Part shown: positions 1 to 10,931 of the stretch, in pieces | Position numbering within the stretch: the stretch's first letter is position 1 | Layout of the letters: every line of letters begins with the position of its first letter | Made by a program: the position numbers and the translations under genes | Notes under the pieces: model-generated | What the model was told of the DNA's origin: nothing | Database searches by the model: none | What the model saw: the letters and a program-made list of their open reading frames with translations, nothing else | Source: Enterobacter asburiae | Lineage (GTDB): Bacteria > Pseudomonadota > Gammaproteobacteria > Enterobacterales > Enterobacteriaceae | Assembly (NCBI RefSeq): GCF_024599655.1 | Contig: NZ_CP102247.1 | Coordinates: 4,154,001 to 4,218,000 of the forward strand | DNA length: 64,000 bases | Direction: 5' to 3'

Positions 1-494
1 ATCTGCCGATCAAAGCCATTCCTGATGCGATCACCCCTGAACTCCTGCGCGAGATCATCGGGATTTTGCACCACGATCTGCAGACTAAATTTGGGATCCC
101 GCAGCCGCACGTGCTGGTCTGCGGCCTGAATCCGCACGCCGGAGAAGGCGGGCACATGGGCACCGAAGAGATCGACACCATTATTCCGGTGCTCAACGAA
201 ATGCGGGCGAAAGGGATGAATCTCAGCGGGCCGCTGCCTGCAGATACCCTTTTCCAGCCGAAATACCTGGATAATGCCGACGCCGTGCTCGCGATGTACC
301 ACGATCAGGGCCTGCCCGTGCTAAAATACCAGGGCTTTGGCCGCGGAGTGAATATCACCCTCGGTTTACCCTTTATTCGAACGTCCGTTGACCACGGTAC
401 TGCGCTGGATCTGGCAGGCCAGGGGAAAGCGGATGTCGGCAGTTTTATTACGGCGCTTAATCTCGCCATCAAAATGATTGTTAATACTCAATGA
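1..494 (+). CDS. pdxA: 4-hydroxythreonine-4-phosphate dehydrogenase PdxA (3' part)
   Basis: Only the C-terminal part is in the window; the frame is open to base 3, so the start lies upstream. PdxA oxidises 4-phosphohydroxy-L-threonine with NAD in the DXP-dependent pyridoxal phosphate pathway, as a cytosolic metal-dependent dimer. The visible part holds the His-rich metal-site segments of the family: HH in IGILHHDLQTKFG, the NPHAGEGGHMG loop, and MYHDQGLPVLKYQGFGRG. It overlaps rsmA by 4 bases (ATGA), the usual surA-pdxA-rsmA-apaGH operon arrangement, so translational coupling is likely. Family assignment is secure; the missing 5' part cannot be judged. Confidence 0.97.
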   Translation, partial: LPIKAIPDAITPELLREIIGILHHDLQTKFGIPQPHVLVCGLNPHAGEGGHMGTEEIDTIIPVLNEMRAKGMNLSGPLPADTLFQPKYLDNADAVLAMYHDQGLPVLKYQGFGRGVNITLGLPFIRTSVDHGTALDLAGQGKADVGSFITALNLAIKMIVNTQ

Positions 495-1312
495 CTAATC
501 GAGTCCATCAGGGCCACTTAGCCCGTAAACGTTTCGGGCAAAACTTCCTTAACGATCAGTTCGTGATCGAAAGCATTGTCTCGGCTATTAATCCGCAAAA
601 AGGTCAGGCGATGGTCGAAATCGGCCCGGGCCTTGCCGCGCTGACCGAGCCGGTAGGCGAACGCCTCGACGAGCTGACCGTCATCGAACTGGACCGCGAT
701 CTGGCCGCACGCCTGCAAACGCACCCGTTCCTCGGGCCGAAGCTGACCATCTATCAGCAGGACGCCATGACCATGAACTTTGGCGAGCTGTCGGAAAAAA
801 TGGGCCAGCCGCTGCGCGTCTTCGGCAACCTGCCGTACAACATCTCTACGCCGCTCATGTTCCACCTCTTTAGCTATACTGATGCCATTGCCGACATGCA
901 CTTCATGTTGCAAAAAGAGGTTGTTAACCGTCTGGTTGCAGGCCCGAACAGTAAAGCGTATGGTCGTTTAAGCGTGATGGCACAATATTACTGCAACGTG
1001 ATCCCGGTACTCGAAGTACCGCCGTCAGCGTTCACACCACCACCGAAAGTGGATTCAGCGGTTGTGCGCCTTGTGCCGCACAAAACGAAACCGTATCCGG
1101 TTAAAGATCTGCGCGTACTGAGCCGCATTACCACAGAAGCCTTTAACCAGCGCCGTAAAACGATCCGTAACAGCCTGAGCAATTCGTTTACCGTTGAGGT
1201 GTTAGCCGAGCTGGGGATCGACCCGGCAATGCGTGCGGAGAACATTTCCGTAGAGCAGTACTGCAAGCTGGCTAATTACATCAGCGATAATGCGCCGCCG
1301 AAGGAGAGTTAA
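491..1312 (+). CDS. rsmA: 16S rRNA (adenine1518-N6/adenine1519-N6)-dimethyltransferase
   Basis: RsmA (KsgA) dimethylates two adjacent adenines in the helix 45 loop of 16S rRNA late in 30S assembly, using S-adenosylmethionine. The 273-residue protein has the family's FGQNFL near residue 15, the SAM-binding EIGPG at 43-47, and the catalytic NLPYNIS at 113-119. The PPSAFTPPPKVDSAV segment follows in the C-terminal domain. The ATG overlaps the pdxA stop. Length is that of the E. coli protein. Loss of the gene is known to give kasugamycin resistance; nothing here suggests loss. Confidence 0.98.
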   Translation: MTNRVHQGHLARKRFGQNFLNDQFVIESIVSAINPQKGQAMVEIGPGLAALTEPVGERLDELTVIELDRDLAARLQTHPFLGPKLTIYQQDAMTMNFGELSEKMGQPLRVFGNLPYNISTPLMFHLFSYTDAIADMHFMLQKEVVNRLVAGPNSKAYGRLSVMAQYYCNVIPVLEVPPSAFTPPPKVDSAVVRLVPHKTKPYPVKDLRVLSRITTEAFNQRRKTIRNSLSNSFTVEVLAELGIDPAMRAENISVEQYCKLANYISDNAPPKES

Positions 1313-1315
1313 GCC

Positions 1316-1693
1316 ATGATTGATTCGCCCCGCGTATGTGTCCATGTACAAAGCGTCTATGTTGAATCACAGTCCTCCCCGGACGAAGAACGTTTTGTTT
1401 TCGCTTATACCGTGACCATTCGCAATCTGGGGCGGATGCCCGTGCAGCTGCGCGGGCGCTACTGGCTTATCACTAACGGCAATGGCCGCGAAATCGAAGT
1501 TCAGGGCGAAGGTGTGGTCGGTGAACAGCCCCACATCGCCCCTGGCGAAGAGTACCAGTACACCAGCGGCGCGGTGATTGAAACGCCGATGGGTACCATG
1601 CAAGGCCATTATGAAATGGTCGACGTCGATGGCAATGGATTCCGCGTTGCCATTCCTGTGTTCCGTCTCGCCGTAACCACACTCATTCATTAA
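1316..1693 (+). CDS. apaG: ApaG (DUF525) protein
   Basis: ApaG is a 125-residue protein with a fibronectin-III-like beta-sandwich fold, long known as the Co2+/Mg2+-efflux-associated gene of this operon. Its biochemical role in bacteria is not settled. The sequence shows the family's RNLGRMPVQLRGRYW and the Gly-rich GVVGEQPHIAPGEEYQY segment. It starts 3 bases after the rsmA stop, with an AAGGAG ribosome site at 1301-1306 inside the rsmA 3' end, and ends 4 bases before apaH, so the three genes form one transcription unit. Confidence 0.96.
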   Translation: MIDSPRVCVHVQSVYVESQSSPDEERFVFAYTVTIRNLGRMPVQLRGRYWLITNGNGREIEVQGEGVVGEQPHIAPGEEYQYTSGAVIETPMGTMQGHYEMVDVDGNGFRVAIPVFRLAVTTLIH

Positions 1694-1697
1694 CCTA

Positions 1698-2546
1698 ATG
1701 TCTACATATCTGATTGGCGACGTTCACGGTTGCTACGATGAACTGATCGCATTATTAAAACAGGTCGACTTTACGCCAGGACAGGACACGCTCTGGCTGA
1801 CGGGCGATTTAGTCGCGCGTGGCCCCGGCTCCCTTGAAGTATTACGTTTCGTCAAATCGCTGGGCGACAGCGTGCGCATGGTGCTGGGCAATCACGATCT
1901 GCATCTGCTGGCGGTTTTCGCCGGGATCAGCCGCAACAAACCTAAAGATCGCCTCACCCCGCTGCTGGAAGCGCCGGACGCGGACGATCTGATTAACTGG
2001 CTGCGCCGTCAGCCCCTGCTGCAGATCGACGAAGAGAAAAAGCTGGTCATGGCGCATGCCGGGATCACGCCACAATGGGATCTTGAGACGGCGAAAACCT
2101 GCGCGCGTGACGTTGAGGCGGTGCTGGCGAGCGACTCCTATCCTTTCTTCCTCGATGCCATGTACGGCGATATGCCGAACCACTGGAGCGAAGAACTCAG
2201 CGGTCTGGCACGCCTGCGCTTTATCACCAACGCGTTCACCCGCATGCGCTTCTGCTTCCCGAACGGACAGCTGGACATGTATTCCAAAGAGACGCCGGAA
2301 AGCGCGCCCGCTCCGCTGAAACCGTGGTTTGCCATTCCGGGACCGGTGACCAGCGAGTACAGCGTGGTCTTTGGTCACTGGGCTGCGCTGGAAGGAAAAG
2401 GAACACCGGAAGGGATTTACGGCCTGGATACCGGATGCTGCTGGGGCGGAGAGTTAACCTGCTTACGCTGGGAAGATAAAGCTTACTTTGTGCAGCCGTC
2501 CAACCGACAGCTGGACTTAGGTGAAAGTGAGGCCGTTGCCTCCTGA
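1698..2546 (+). CDS. apaH: Diadenosine tetraphosphatase (symmetrical)
   Basis: ApaH splits Ap4A into two ADP and also removes Np4 caps from RNA in E. coli. It is a cytosolic calcineurin-type metallophosphatase. The 282-residue product shows the metal-binding blocks GDVHG (7-11), GDLVARGP (36-43) and GNHD (64-67), then FGHWAALEG and the GLDTGCCWGGELT end block. It is the last gene of the pdxA-rsmA-apaGH unit and faces folA tail to tail across an 81-base spacer that holds a hairpin repeat. Confidence 0.97.
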   Translation: MSTYLIGDVHGCYDELIALLKQVDFTPGQDTLWLTGDLVARGPGSLEVLRFVKSLGDSVRMVLGNHDLHLLAVFAGISRNKPKDRLTPLLEAPDADDLINWLRRQPLLQIDEEKKLVMAHAGITPQWDLETAKTCARDVEAVLASDSYPFFLDAMYGDMPNHWSEELSGLARLRFITNAFTRMRFCFPNGQLDMYSKETPESAPAPLKPWFAIPGPVTSEYSVVFGHWAALEGKGTPEGIYGLDTGCCWGGELTCLRWEDKAYFVQPSNRQLDLGESEAVAS

Positions 2547-2583
2547 CTATTGCCCCCTCCCCAAAAGACCGCACCGAACAGTC

Positions 2584-2620
2584 CCCTCTCCCCTTTGGGG
2601 AGAGGGTTAGGGTGAGGGGG
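2584..2620 (+). repeat. CCCTCTCCC hairpin repeat, copy 1
   Basis: A perfect 10-bp inverted repeat (arms 2584-2593 and 2597-2606, loop TTT) is followed by the tail TTAGGGTGAGGGGG. The same hairpin plus tail occurs at 48724-48756 and 57281-57312, and in inverted orientation at 50832-50867. It sits between the convergent apaH and folA genes, where it could end transcription from both sides, although no long T-run follows the stem. Confidence 0.85.
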
Positions 2621-2627
2621 ACATCAC

Positions 2628-3107
2628 TTAACGACGTTCCAGAATCTCGAAGCAGTAGCTGTGGGAGTTCTGTGCATCCGCGTCGTGGAATTCGCTGAAT
2701 ACCGATTCCCACTCGTCCGGATCGTAGTCCGGGAAATGGGTATCCCCTTCCACTTCTGCATCAATGTGGGTCAGATACAGCTTCTGCGCTTTTGGCAGGA
2801 ACTGTTCGTACACGCGCCCACCGCCAATCACCATGATCTCTTCGGCATTGCCGCATGCAGCAATCGCCTCGTCTACTGATTTTACCCATTCGACGCGATC
2901 GTCAGTGCCCGGCTGGCTGCTGATAACGATATTCTTACGGCCCGGCAATGGACGACCAATCGACTCCCAGGTCAGGCGGCCCATCACTACCGGCTTGTTT
3001 AACGTAGTACGTTTAAACCATGCGAGATCGGCAGGCAGGTTCCACGGCATGGCATTTTCCATACCGATAACGCGGTCCACCGCCAGCGCTGCAATCAGAC
3101 TGATCAT
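2628..3107 (-). CDS. folA: Dihydrofolate reductase
   Basis: FolA reduces dihydrofolate to tetrahydrofolate with NADPH and is the target of trimethoprim. The 159-residue protein has the same length as the E. coli enzyme. It keeps Met20, Trp22 and Asp27 of the active site, the WESIGRPLPGRKN segment and the VIGGGRVYEQFL nucleotide loop. Position 45, His in E. coli, is Leu here (MGRLTWES). This residue is near the NADPH phosphates, and I believe Leu is common in Enterobacter and Klebsiella, so it is probably not a resistance change. The gene is single and chromosomal, not an integron dfr type. Confidence 0.98.
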   Translation of the reverse strand: MISLIAALAVDRVIGMENAMPWNLPADLAWFKRTTLNKPVVMGRLTWESIGRPLPGRKNIVISSQPGTDDRVEWVKSVDEAIAACGNAEEIMVIGGGRVYEQFLPKAQKLYLTHIDAEVEGDTHFPDYDPDEWESVFSEFHDADAQNSHSYCFEILERR

Positions 3108-3139
3108 TGAAAATTTCCCGGATGCAAAAAATTGCCGCC

Positions 3140-3168
3140 ACTATACGGAAAGCTTAATCTTTCGTCGA
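3140..3168 (-). promoter_or_regulatory. Candidate sigma-70 promoter of folA
   Basis: On the minus strand, TCGACG (3163-3168) and TATAGT (3140-3145) are separated by exactly 17 bases, about 35 bases upstream of the folA start codon. The -10 is a good match and the -35 matches 4 of 6. No start site has been measured for this sequence. Confidence 0.55.
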
Positions 3169-3221
3169 CTGGCGGCAGGGTAAAGATAAAGAAATTTTTT
3201 AATATTGCTGGCAACTCCACT

Positions 3222-5087
3222 TCACGCGGAAGGTTTACTCTCGGGCTCGTCAGCCGGATCGCCGGTATGCTTGCCCTCTTCCGTGCCCTGCCAGCCATGG
3301 CGCTGGGTAAGCGACAGGTGGTTACGGTCCTCGTTAATGATTTCCGTCAGCATCGCGCTGGTGCGTTTAAACACCGCCGCGCGCTCGGTGGCCGTACTGC
3401 CGGCCATCGCTGCCATCTCTTCAACCATCTCGGTATTAAAGCGGCGGAACAGGTCCGCGCGTTCGCGCGCTTCATACGCGCCGAGCCCCAGGTTTTCAAG
3501 CGCCACACGGCCAGACTTCAGCGCACCTTCGAACGTTTCACGCTCCGGCGCGTCTACGCCCGCCTGCCGCAGCCGGATGTAGTGATCCACATCGCGCGCG
3601 CGGGAAATAATGGTCAGCGCCGGGAAATGTTCTTTTACCAGCTCCACCATCTGCATGCTGGTTTCCGGATCGTCAATGGCGTTAATCAATACCTCGGCTT
3701 TTGCCGCCCCGGCGGATTCCAGCAGATCGACGCGAGTCGCATCCCCGTAAAACACCTTCATATCGAATTTACGCAGGGTATCGACATGGTCGGGATCGTG
3801 ATCGAGGATAACCATCTTCACTCCGCTAGAGAGCAGTAAACGACCGACGATCTGCCCGTAGCGGCCAAACCCGGCGATGATGACGCGCGGCTGCTCCTCG
3901 TCGATCTCGTCGGCCTCGCGCTCCTGCCCGCTGTCTGATTTTTCCAGGCGCGTCAGCACCACCAGCAGCACAGGCGTCGCCGCCATCGACAGTGCGACCG
4001 CCAGCGTCAGCGCTTTCGCCCACTCGGGATCGAGCACGTTTGCCATCTGCGCGGCGCCAAAGACCACGAACGCAAATTCACTCCCCTGCCCCAGCAGCAC
4101 GGCAAACCAGCGGCGCTGCCTGCCCGGCACGTTCAATGGACGCGCAATCAGCCACAGCATCACCATTTTAATGACCAGGAAGCCGACGAGCAGGATGACG
4201 ATCCGCAGCGGGTGCGTCACCAGCGTGCCGAAGTCGACGGACATCCCGACGCCGATGAAAAACAGTCCCAGCAGCAACCCTTTGAACGGCTCGATATCGC
4301 TTTCCAGCGCGTGACGGTATTCAGAGCTCGCCAGCAGAACGCCTGCGAGGAACGCCCCCATCGCCATCGACAGCCCGGCCTCTTCCAGCAGCAGACCGAA
4401 GCCAAACACCAGGAACAGCGCCACGGCGCTGAACACTTCGCGCAGGCCAGAACGGGCAACAAACCGCAGCAGCGGGCGGGTCACGTAGCGGCCAAGCAGC
4501 ACCACCAGCGCCAGCGCGCCCGCCACCTTCAGCGCCGACAGCGCGAAAGCGCCCAGCGTGGTAGAGGAACCGCTGGCCGCCAGCAGCGGGATCATCGCCA
4601 CCAGCGGGATAGCGGCAATGTCCTGGAACAGCAGCACCGAGAACGCGCTGCGTCCCATCTGGGATACCGTCAGATTTCGCTCGTTCATCGCCTGCATGGC
4701 AATGGCCGTTGAGGAGAGCGCCAGCGTCATGCCGATGAGCTCAGCCACTTTCCAGTCCATGCCCAACAGGATACAGAACCCGCCCAACAGCAGGCCGCAG
4801 GCCACCATCTGCAGCGCCCCACCGCCAAATACCGAGGCGCGAAGCTTCCACAGCCGCTGCGGGTCGAGCTCCAGGCCAATCACGAACAGCATCAGGACCA
4901 CGCCAATTTCAGCGAAATGCAGTATCGCTTCGGCATCGGTGACTAAACGAAAGCCCCACGGCCCAATGACGCAGCCCGCAATCAGGTAGCCGAGAACAGA
5001 GCCCAGCCCCAGGCGTACCGCCACGGGCACAATCAGCGCCGCCGCGCCGAGGTAAATCAGCGCCTGTATCAGCGTATGGCTATCCAT
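3222..5087 (-). CDS. kefC: Glutathione-regulated potassium-efflux system protein KefC
   Basis: KefC is an inner-membrane K+/H+ antiporter of the CPA2 family. It is held shut by glutathione and opened by glutathione adducts, which protects the cell from electrophiles. The first ~380 residues form about a dozen membrane segments with the regulatory loop GLELDP at 71-76. A cytosolic KTN/RCK domain with AGFGRYGQIVG and a following DHDPDH acid pair (near residue 405 onward) binds glutathione and nucleotide. I place the start at the ATG of 5087, which has AGGAGG just upstream and gives 621 residues. A longer reading frame to 5183 would overlap kefF heavily. The start overlaps the kefF stop by 8 bases. 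Confidence 0.96.
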   Translation of the reverse strand: MDSHTLIQALIYLGAAALIVPVAVRLGLGSVLGYLIAGCVIGPWGFRLVTDAEAILHFAEIGVVLMLFVIGLELDPQRLWKLRASVFGGGALQMVACGLLLGGFCILLGMDWKVAELIGMTLALSSTAIAMQAMNERNLTVSQMGRSAFSVLLFQDIAAIPLVAMIPLLAASGSSTTLGAFALSALKVAGALALVVLLGRYVTRPLLRFVARSGLREVFSAVALFLVFGFGLLLEEAGLSMAMGAFLAGVLLASSEYRHALESDIEPFKGLLLGLFFIGVGMSVDFGTLVTHPLRIVILLVGFLVIKMVMLWLIARPLNVPGRQRRWFAVLLGQGSEFAFVVFGAAQMANVLDPEWAKALTLAVALSMAATPVLLVVLTRLEKSDSGQEREADEIDEEQPRVIIAGFGRYGQIVGRLLLSSGVKMVILDHDPDHVDTLRKFDMKVFYGDATRVDLLESAGAAKAEVLINAIDDPETSMQMVELVKEHFPALTIISRARDVDHYIRLRQAGVDAPERETFEGALKSGRVALENLGLGAYEARERADLFRRFNTEMVEEMAAMAGSTATERAAVFKRTSAMLTEIINEDRNHLSLTQRHGWQGTEEGKHTGDPADEPESKPSA

Positions 5088-5610
5088 GGTGCGCCTCCTG
5101 CCACTCAAGTAAGCGTTGTTTATAATGGCGAGCCTGCACCTGCAGCGTTTCATCGTCGCAAACGAACGTGCAGTGCATCGCAAACGGCGGGAGCCAGTTC
5201 AGACCGCAATAGAGCGCAGTCGCCTGCAGCGGCTGCGCCAGGACGTCAAAACCCGGGAAGGAACCGATATCAAAGTGGCTTTCCCCTCCGCCGGTAGTGA
5301 CCGCCCACATCAGGCTTTTTCCTTTTAACGCATTGCCGTTGTGGCCGTACGCCCAGCCATGGGAGAAGACTTTATCAATCCACAGCTTCAGGAGCGGGGG
5401 CGTGCTGTACCACTGCATGGGATGCTGCCAGATAATCAGATCGGCACGGGAAAGCGCCTCCTGCTCGGCGGTGATATCGATATTAAAATCGGGATAGAGT
5501 TGATAGAGGGAACGTATCTCTACGTTATCAAGCGTCCTTACCTGCTCAAGCATCCGCTTATTCGCATGCGAGTGCTGCGGATAAGGATGTGCATAAATTA
5601 TCAGAATCAT
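5080..5610 (-). CDS. kefF: KefC ancillary protein, FMN quinone oxidoreductase KefF
   Basis: KefF is a small flavodoxin-like quinone reductase that binds the KefC cytosolic domain and is needed for full efflux activity. The 176-residue protein begins with the FMN-site MILIIYAHPYPQHS. It also shows QHPMQWYSTPPLLKLWID and the GGGESHFD loop of the NQO/MdaB family. The gene precedes kefC and overlaps it by 8 bases, so the two are translated together. Confidence 0.96.
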   Translation of the reverse strand: MILIIYAHPYPQHSHANKRMLEQVRTLDNVEIRSLYQLYPDFNIDITAEQEALSRADLIIWQHPMQWYSTPPLLKLWIDKVFSHGWAYGHNGNALKGKSLMWAVTTGGGESHFDIGSFPGFDVLAQPLQATALYCGLNWLPPFAMHCTFVCDDETLQVQARHYKQRLLEWQEAHHG

Positions 5611-5713
5611 TGATTAGCCTGTTGTTACTGCTTTCTTTTAACAAAAGAGTGTAGTCAGTAATTCAACAGGCTAATAGTGAATATTATTGACGGGCTTACG
5701 TCAGAATTCTGAA

Positions 5714-5947
5714 TTAGTTATCCAGCTCGCCCATGGATTTCACCTGGTCACGGTTGATCTGCTCGGTTTGACCGGTTTCGGCGTTTTTGTACGACACTAG
5801 TCCGGTATCGTCATCCACCTGCGGTTTGCCGTCGGTGACAATGGTTTTGCCATCGGTGGTTTTTACGGCCTGATTAGACGAACAGCCCGCAACGGTGAAC
5901 ATTGTCGTGGCAGCCAGAACGGAAGCGATCAGTAATTTATTTTGCAT
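5714..5947 (-). CDS. YgdI/YgdR family small lipoprotein
   Basis: A 77-residue protein with a lipoprotein signal: a hydrophobic stretch followed by the lipobox VAGC, so Cys22 should be lipidated. The mature part (TTDGKTIVTDGKPQVDDDTGL, then Gln/Asn-containing C-terminus) is the DUF903 SH3-like fold of YgdI and YgdR. These are envelope lipoproteins of unknown function. It stands alone, with its own upstream region after carB. In E. coli K-12 the carnitine genes caiF-caiTABCDE-fix lie between kefF and carB, and none of them is here. There is no basis for a specific function. Confidence 0.9.
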   Translation of the reverse strand: MQNKLLIASVLAATTMFTVAGCSSNQAVKTTDGKTIVTDGKPQVDDDTGLVSYKNAETGQTEQINRDQVKSMGELDN

Positions 5948-6050
5948 GGTGTTTTCCCCTGCTCTCAGTTGAATTTCGTTATCGACCTAACCATTTTAGG
6001 CTAACTGACTGAAAGCGGATGAAAAACCAGAAGGTTCTGAAGATGGGGAG

Positions 6051-6081
6051 AATGCCCGGCAACCGAACGGCACCGGGCATT
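6051..6081 (-). terminator. Stem-loop downstream of carB
   Basis: A 9-bp perfect stem (6051-6059 with 6073-6081, AATGCCCGG/CCGGGCATT) begins 6 bases after the carB stop on the minus strand. The T-run on the minus side is weak (ATTCTC), so it may act as an mRNA 3'-end stabiliser as much as an intrinsic terminator. Confidence 0.55.
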
Positions 6082-6086
6082 TTGAC

Positions 6087-9311
<3,225 letters not shown>

Positions 9312-9329
9312 TGTCTTCTCGGCTCCTGA

Positions 9330-10478
9330 TTATTTAGCGGTCTTACGGTATTGCTCGATAAGTTCGATGAAGTGATCGAACAGCGGCGCGGCATCGTGTG
9401 GGCCCGGGCTGGCTTCCGGGTGGCCCTGGAAGCTGAACGCTGGCTTATCGGTACGATGAATCCCCTGCAGAGTGCCATCGAACAGTGACTTATGGGTTAC
9501 GCGCAGGTTAGCCGGCATCGAGGCTTCATCGACGGCAAAGCCGTGGTTCTGCGCGGTGATCATCACCGTGTTGTTATCGATGTCTTTCACCGGGTGGTTA
9601 CCACCGTGGTGGCCGAACTTCATCTTAACGGTGTTCGCACCGCTCGCCAGCGCCAGCAGCTGATGGCCAAGACAGATGCCGAATACCGGGATGTCGGTTT
9701 CCAGGAAGGACTTGATGGCGGCGATGGCGTAATCGCACGGCGCCGGGTCGCCAGGGCCGTTGGACAGGAAAATACCGTCCGGATTCATCTTCAGCACGTC
9801 TTCGGCAGAGGTCTGTGCCGGAACCACCGTCAGGCGGCAGCCGCGGTCAACCAGCATGCGCAGGATGTTGCGCTTGGCACCGAAATCGTAGGCCACCACG
9901 TGGAACGGCAGCTCGATCTCTTTTTTCGCTTCCGGCAGGTCGCCTTCCAGCGTCCAGCTTCCCTGCGTCCAGCTGTAGGCTTCAGCAGTAGTCACTTCTT
10001 TCGCCAGGTCCATGCCGTTCAGGCCCGGGAAGGCTTTCGCTTTTTCCAGCGCCAGCGTCGCATCGAGGTTATCACCCGCGATGATGCAGCCGTTCTGTGC
10101 ACCCTTCTCGCGCAGCAGACGCGTTAACTTACGGGTATCGATATCGGCAATCGCCACGATGTTATGGCGCTTCAGATAAGAAGAGAGGTCTTCGGTATTG
10201 CGGAAGTTGCTGGCAATCAGCGGCAGGTCGCGGATGACCAGGCCTTGCGCATGTACCTGAGAAGATTCTTCGTCAGCCGCATTGGTGCCGACATTGCCGA
10301 TATGAGGATAAGTAAGAGTAACGATTTGGCGAGAATAGGAAGGATCAGTGAGGATTTCTTGATAACCGGTCATTGAAGTATTGAAAACGACTTCCCCAAC
10401 CGCCGAACCCGTTGCCCCTATGGCCCGACCGATAAACTGGGTTCCGTCTTCCAGAACCAATAGCGCTGACTTAATCAA
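9330..10478 (-). CDS. carA: Carbamoyl-phosphate synthase small (glutaminase) subunit
   Basis: CarA hydrolyses glutamine and passes ammonia to CarB. It is a class I amidotransferase with the nucleophile in FGICLGHQ (Cys269) and the His/Glu pair in GHPEASPGP (353/355). I place the start at a TTG (10478) preceded by GGAGG, giving 382 residues beginning MIKSALLVLEDG, the same length and start codon type as E. coli. An upstream in-frame ATG at 10505 lies inside the second ArgR box and is unlikely to be used. Transcription is expected to be repressed by arginine through ArgR at the adjacent boxes. Confidence 0.97.
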   Translation of the reverse strand: MIKSALLVLEDGTQFIGRAIGATGSAVGEVVFNTSMTGYQEILTDPSYSRQIVTLTYPHIGNVGTNAADEESSQVHAQGLVIRDLPLIASNFRNTEDLSSYLKRHNIVAIADIDTRKLTRLLREKGAQNGCIIAGDNLDATLALEKAKAFPGLNGMDLAKEVTTAEAYSWTQGSWTLEGDLPEAKKEIELPFHVVAYDFGAKRNILRMLVDRGCRLTVVPAQTSAEDVLKMNPDGIFLSNGPGDPAPCDYAIAAIKSFLETDIPVFGICLGHQLLALASGANTVKMKFGHHGGNHPVKDIDNNTVMITAQNHGFAVDEASMPANLRVTHKSLFDGTLQGIHRTDKPAFSFQGHPEASPGPHDAAPLFDHFIELIEQYRKTAK

Positions 10479-10488
10479 AACACCCTCC

Positions 10489-10527
10489 AGAGAATATTCA
10501 CTCACTTTATTTGCATATTAATTCATA
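10489..10527 (-). promoter_or_regulatory. Tandem ArgR (ARG) boxes at the carAB proximal promoter
   Basis: On the minus strand, TATGAATTAATATGCAAA (10510-10527) matches the 18-bp ARG-box consensus at 17 positions. After a 3-base spacer, AGTGAGTGAATATTCTCT (10489-10506) matches at about 15. The pair with 3-base spacing is the canonical ArgR hexamer operator and sits just before the carA start. In E. coli this overlaps the arginine-repressed promoter P2. Confidence 0.85.
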
Positions 10528-10857
10528 GCATGTCATGGATCAATGCAAATGTGTTGCCAGCGGATTTTTGGCAAACGGCGGCATTCTGGGGATTTGGTGG
10601 GTAAAAGTCAACTTAAAACGGATATTTTGTTTAGTCTTTTGCAAGCCTGGCGAGAGGAATGCGGCTTAAGCGACAAAAAGATCAGGTAAATCACTGCGGA
10701 AAACGCTTGCGCGCCTGGTTTTATAAAAAATAACGCGACGGAGCAGAATAAAGTGGACCAAACGGTCAAAATTTACATTTCAGTAACGCAAAAATGCAAC
10801 TTCAGATAGATATTTGTGCCATTGGAGTAAAATACGCCATGAAATAGATAAAATAAA
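10528..10857. other. carAB upstream control region
   Basis: This 330-base AT-rich stretch between carA and dapB has no credible gene. By homology it should hold the distal pyrimidine-controlled carAB promoter P1 and its IHF/PepA sites. I can point to a PurR-like box within it (separate entry) but cannot place the P1 -35/-10 with confidence. Confidence 0.6.
10697..10712 (-). promoter_or_regulatory. PurR-like box upstream of carAB
   Basis: The minus strand reads GCGCAAGCGTTTTCCG, which agrees with the PurR operator ACGCAAACGTTTTCGT at 12 of 16 positions including the central CG. PurR is a known repressor of the distal carAB promoter in E. coli, and the site lies at a comparable place upstream of carA. 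Confidence 0.65.
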
Positions 10858-10878
10858 AGGGCAATAAAATATTGCCCT
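10858..10878 (-). terminator. Intrinsic terminator of dapB
   Basis: An 8-bp perfect stem (10858-10865 with 10871-10878, loop of 5) is followed on the minus strand by a T-rich stretch. It starts about 50 bases after the dapB stop and separates dapB from the carAB control region. Confidence 0.8.
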
Positions 10879-10931
10879 ATGCAATCAAACAATTACGACT
10901 GCAATAACCACATCACGATGGGTAATAATGC

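Noticed and set aside
5088..5183. Upstream extension of kefC
   Set aside because: The added 32 residues lie over kefF, are Arg/Cys-rich and have no match to KefC. AGGAGG is just before the ATG at 5087.
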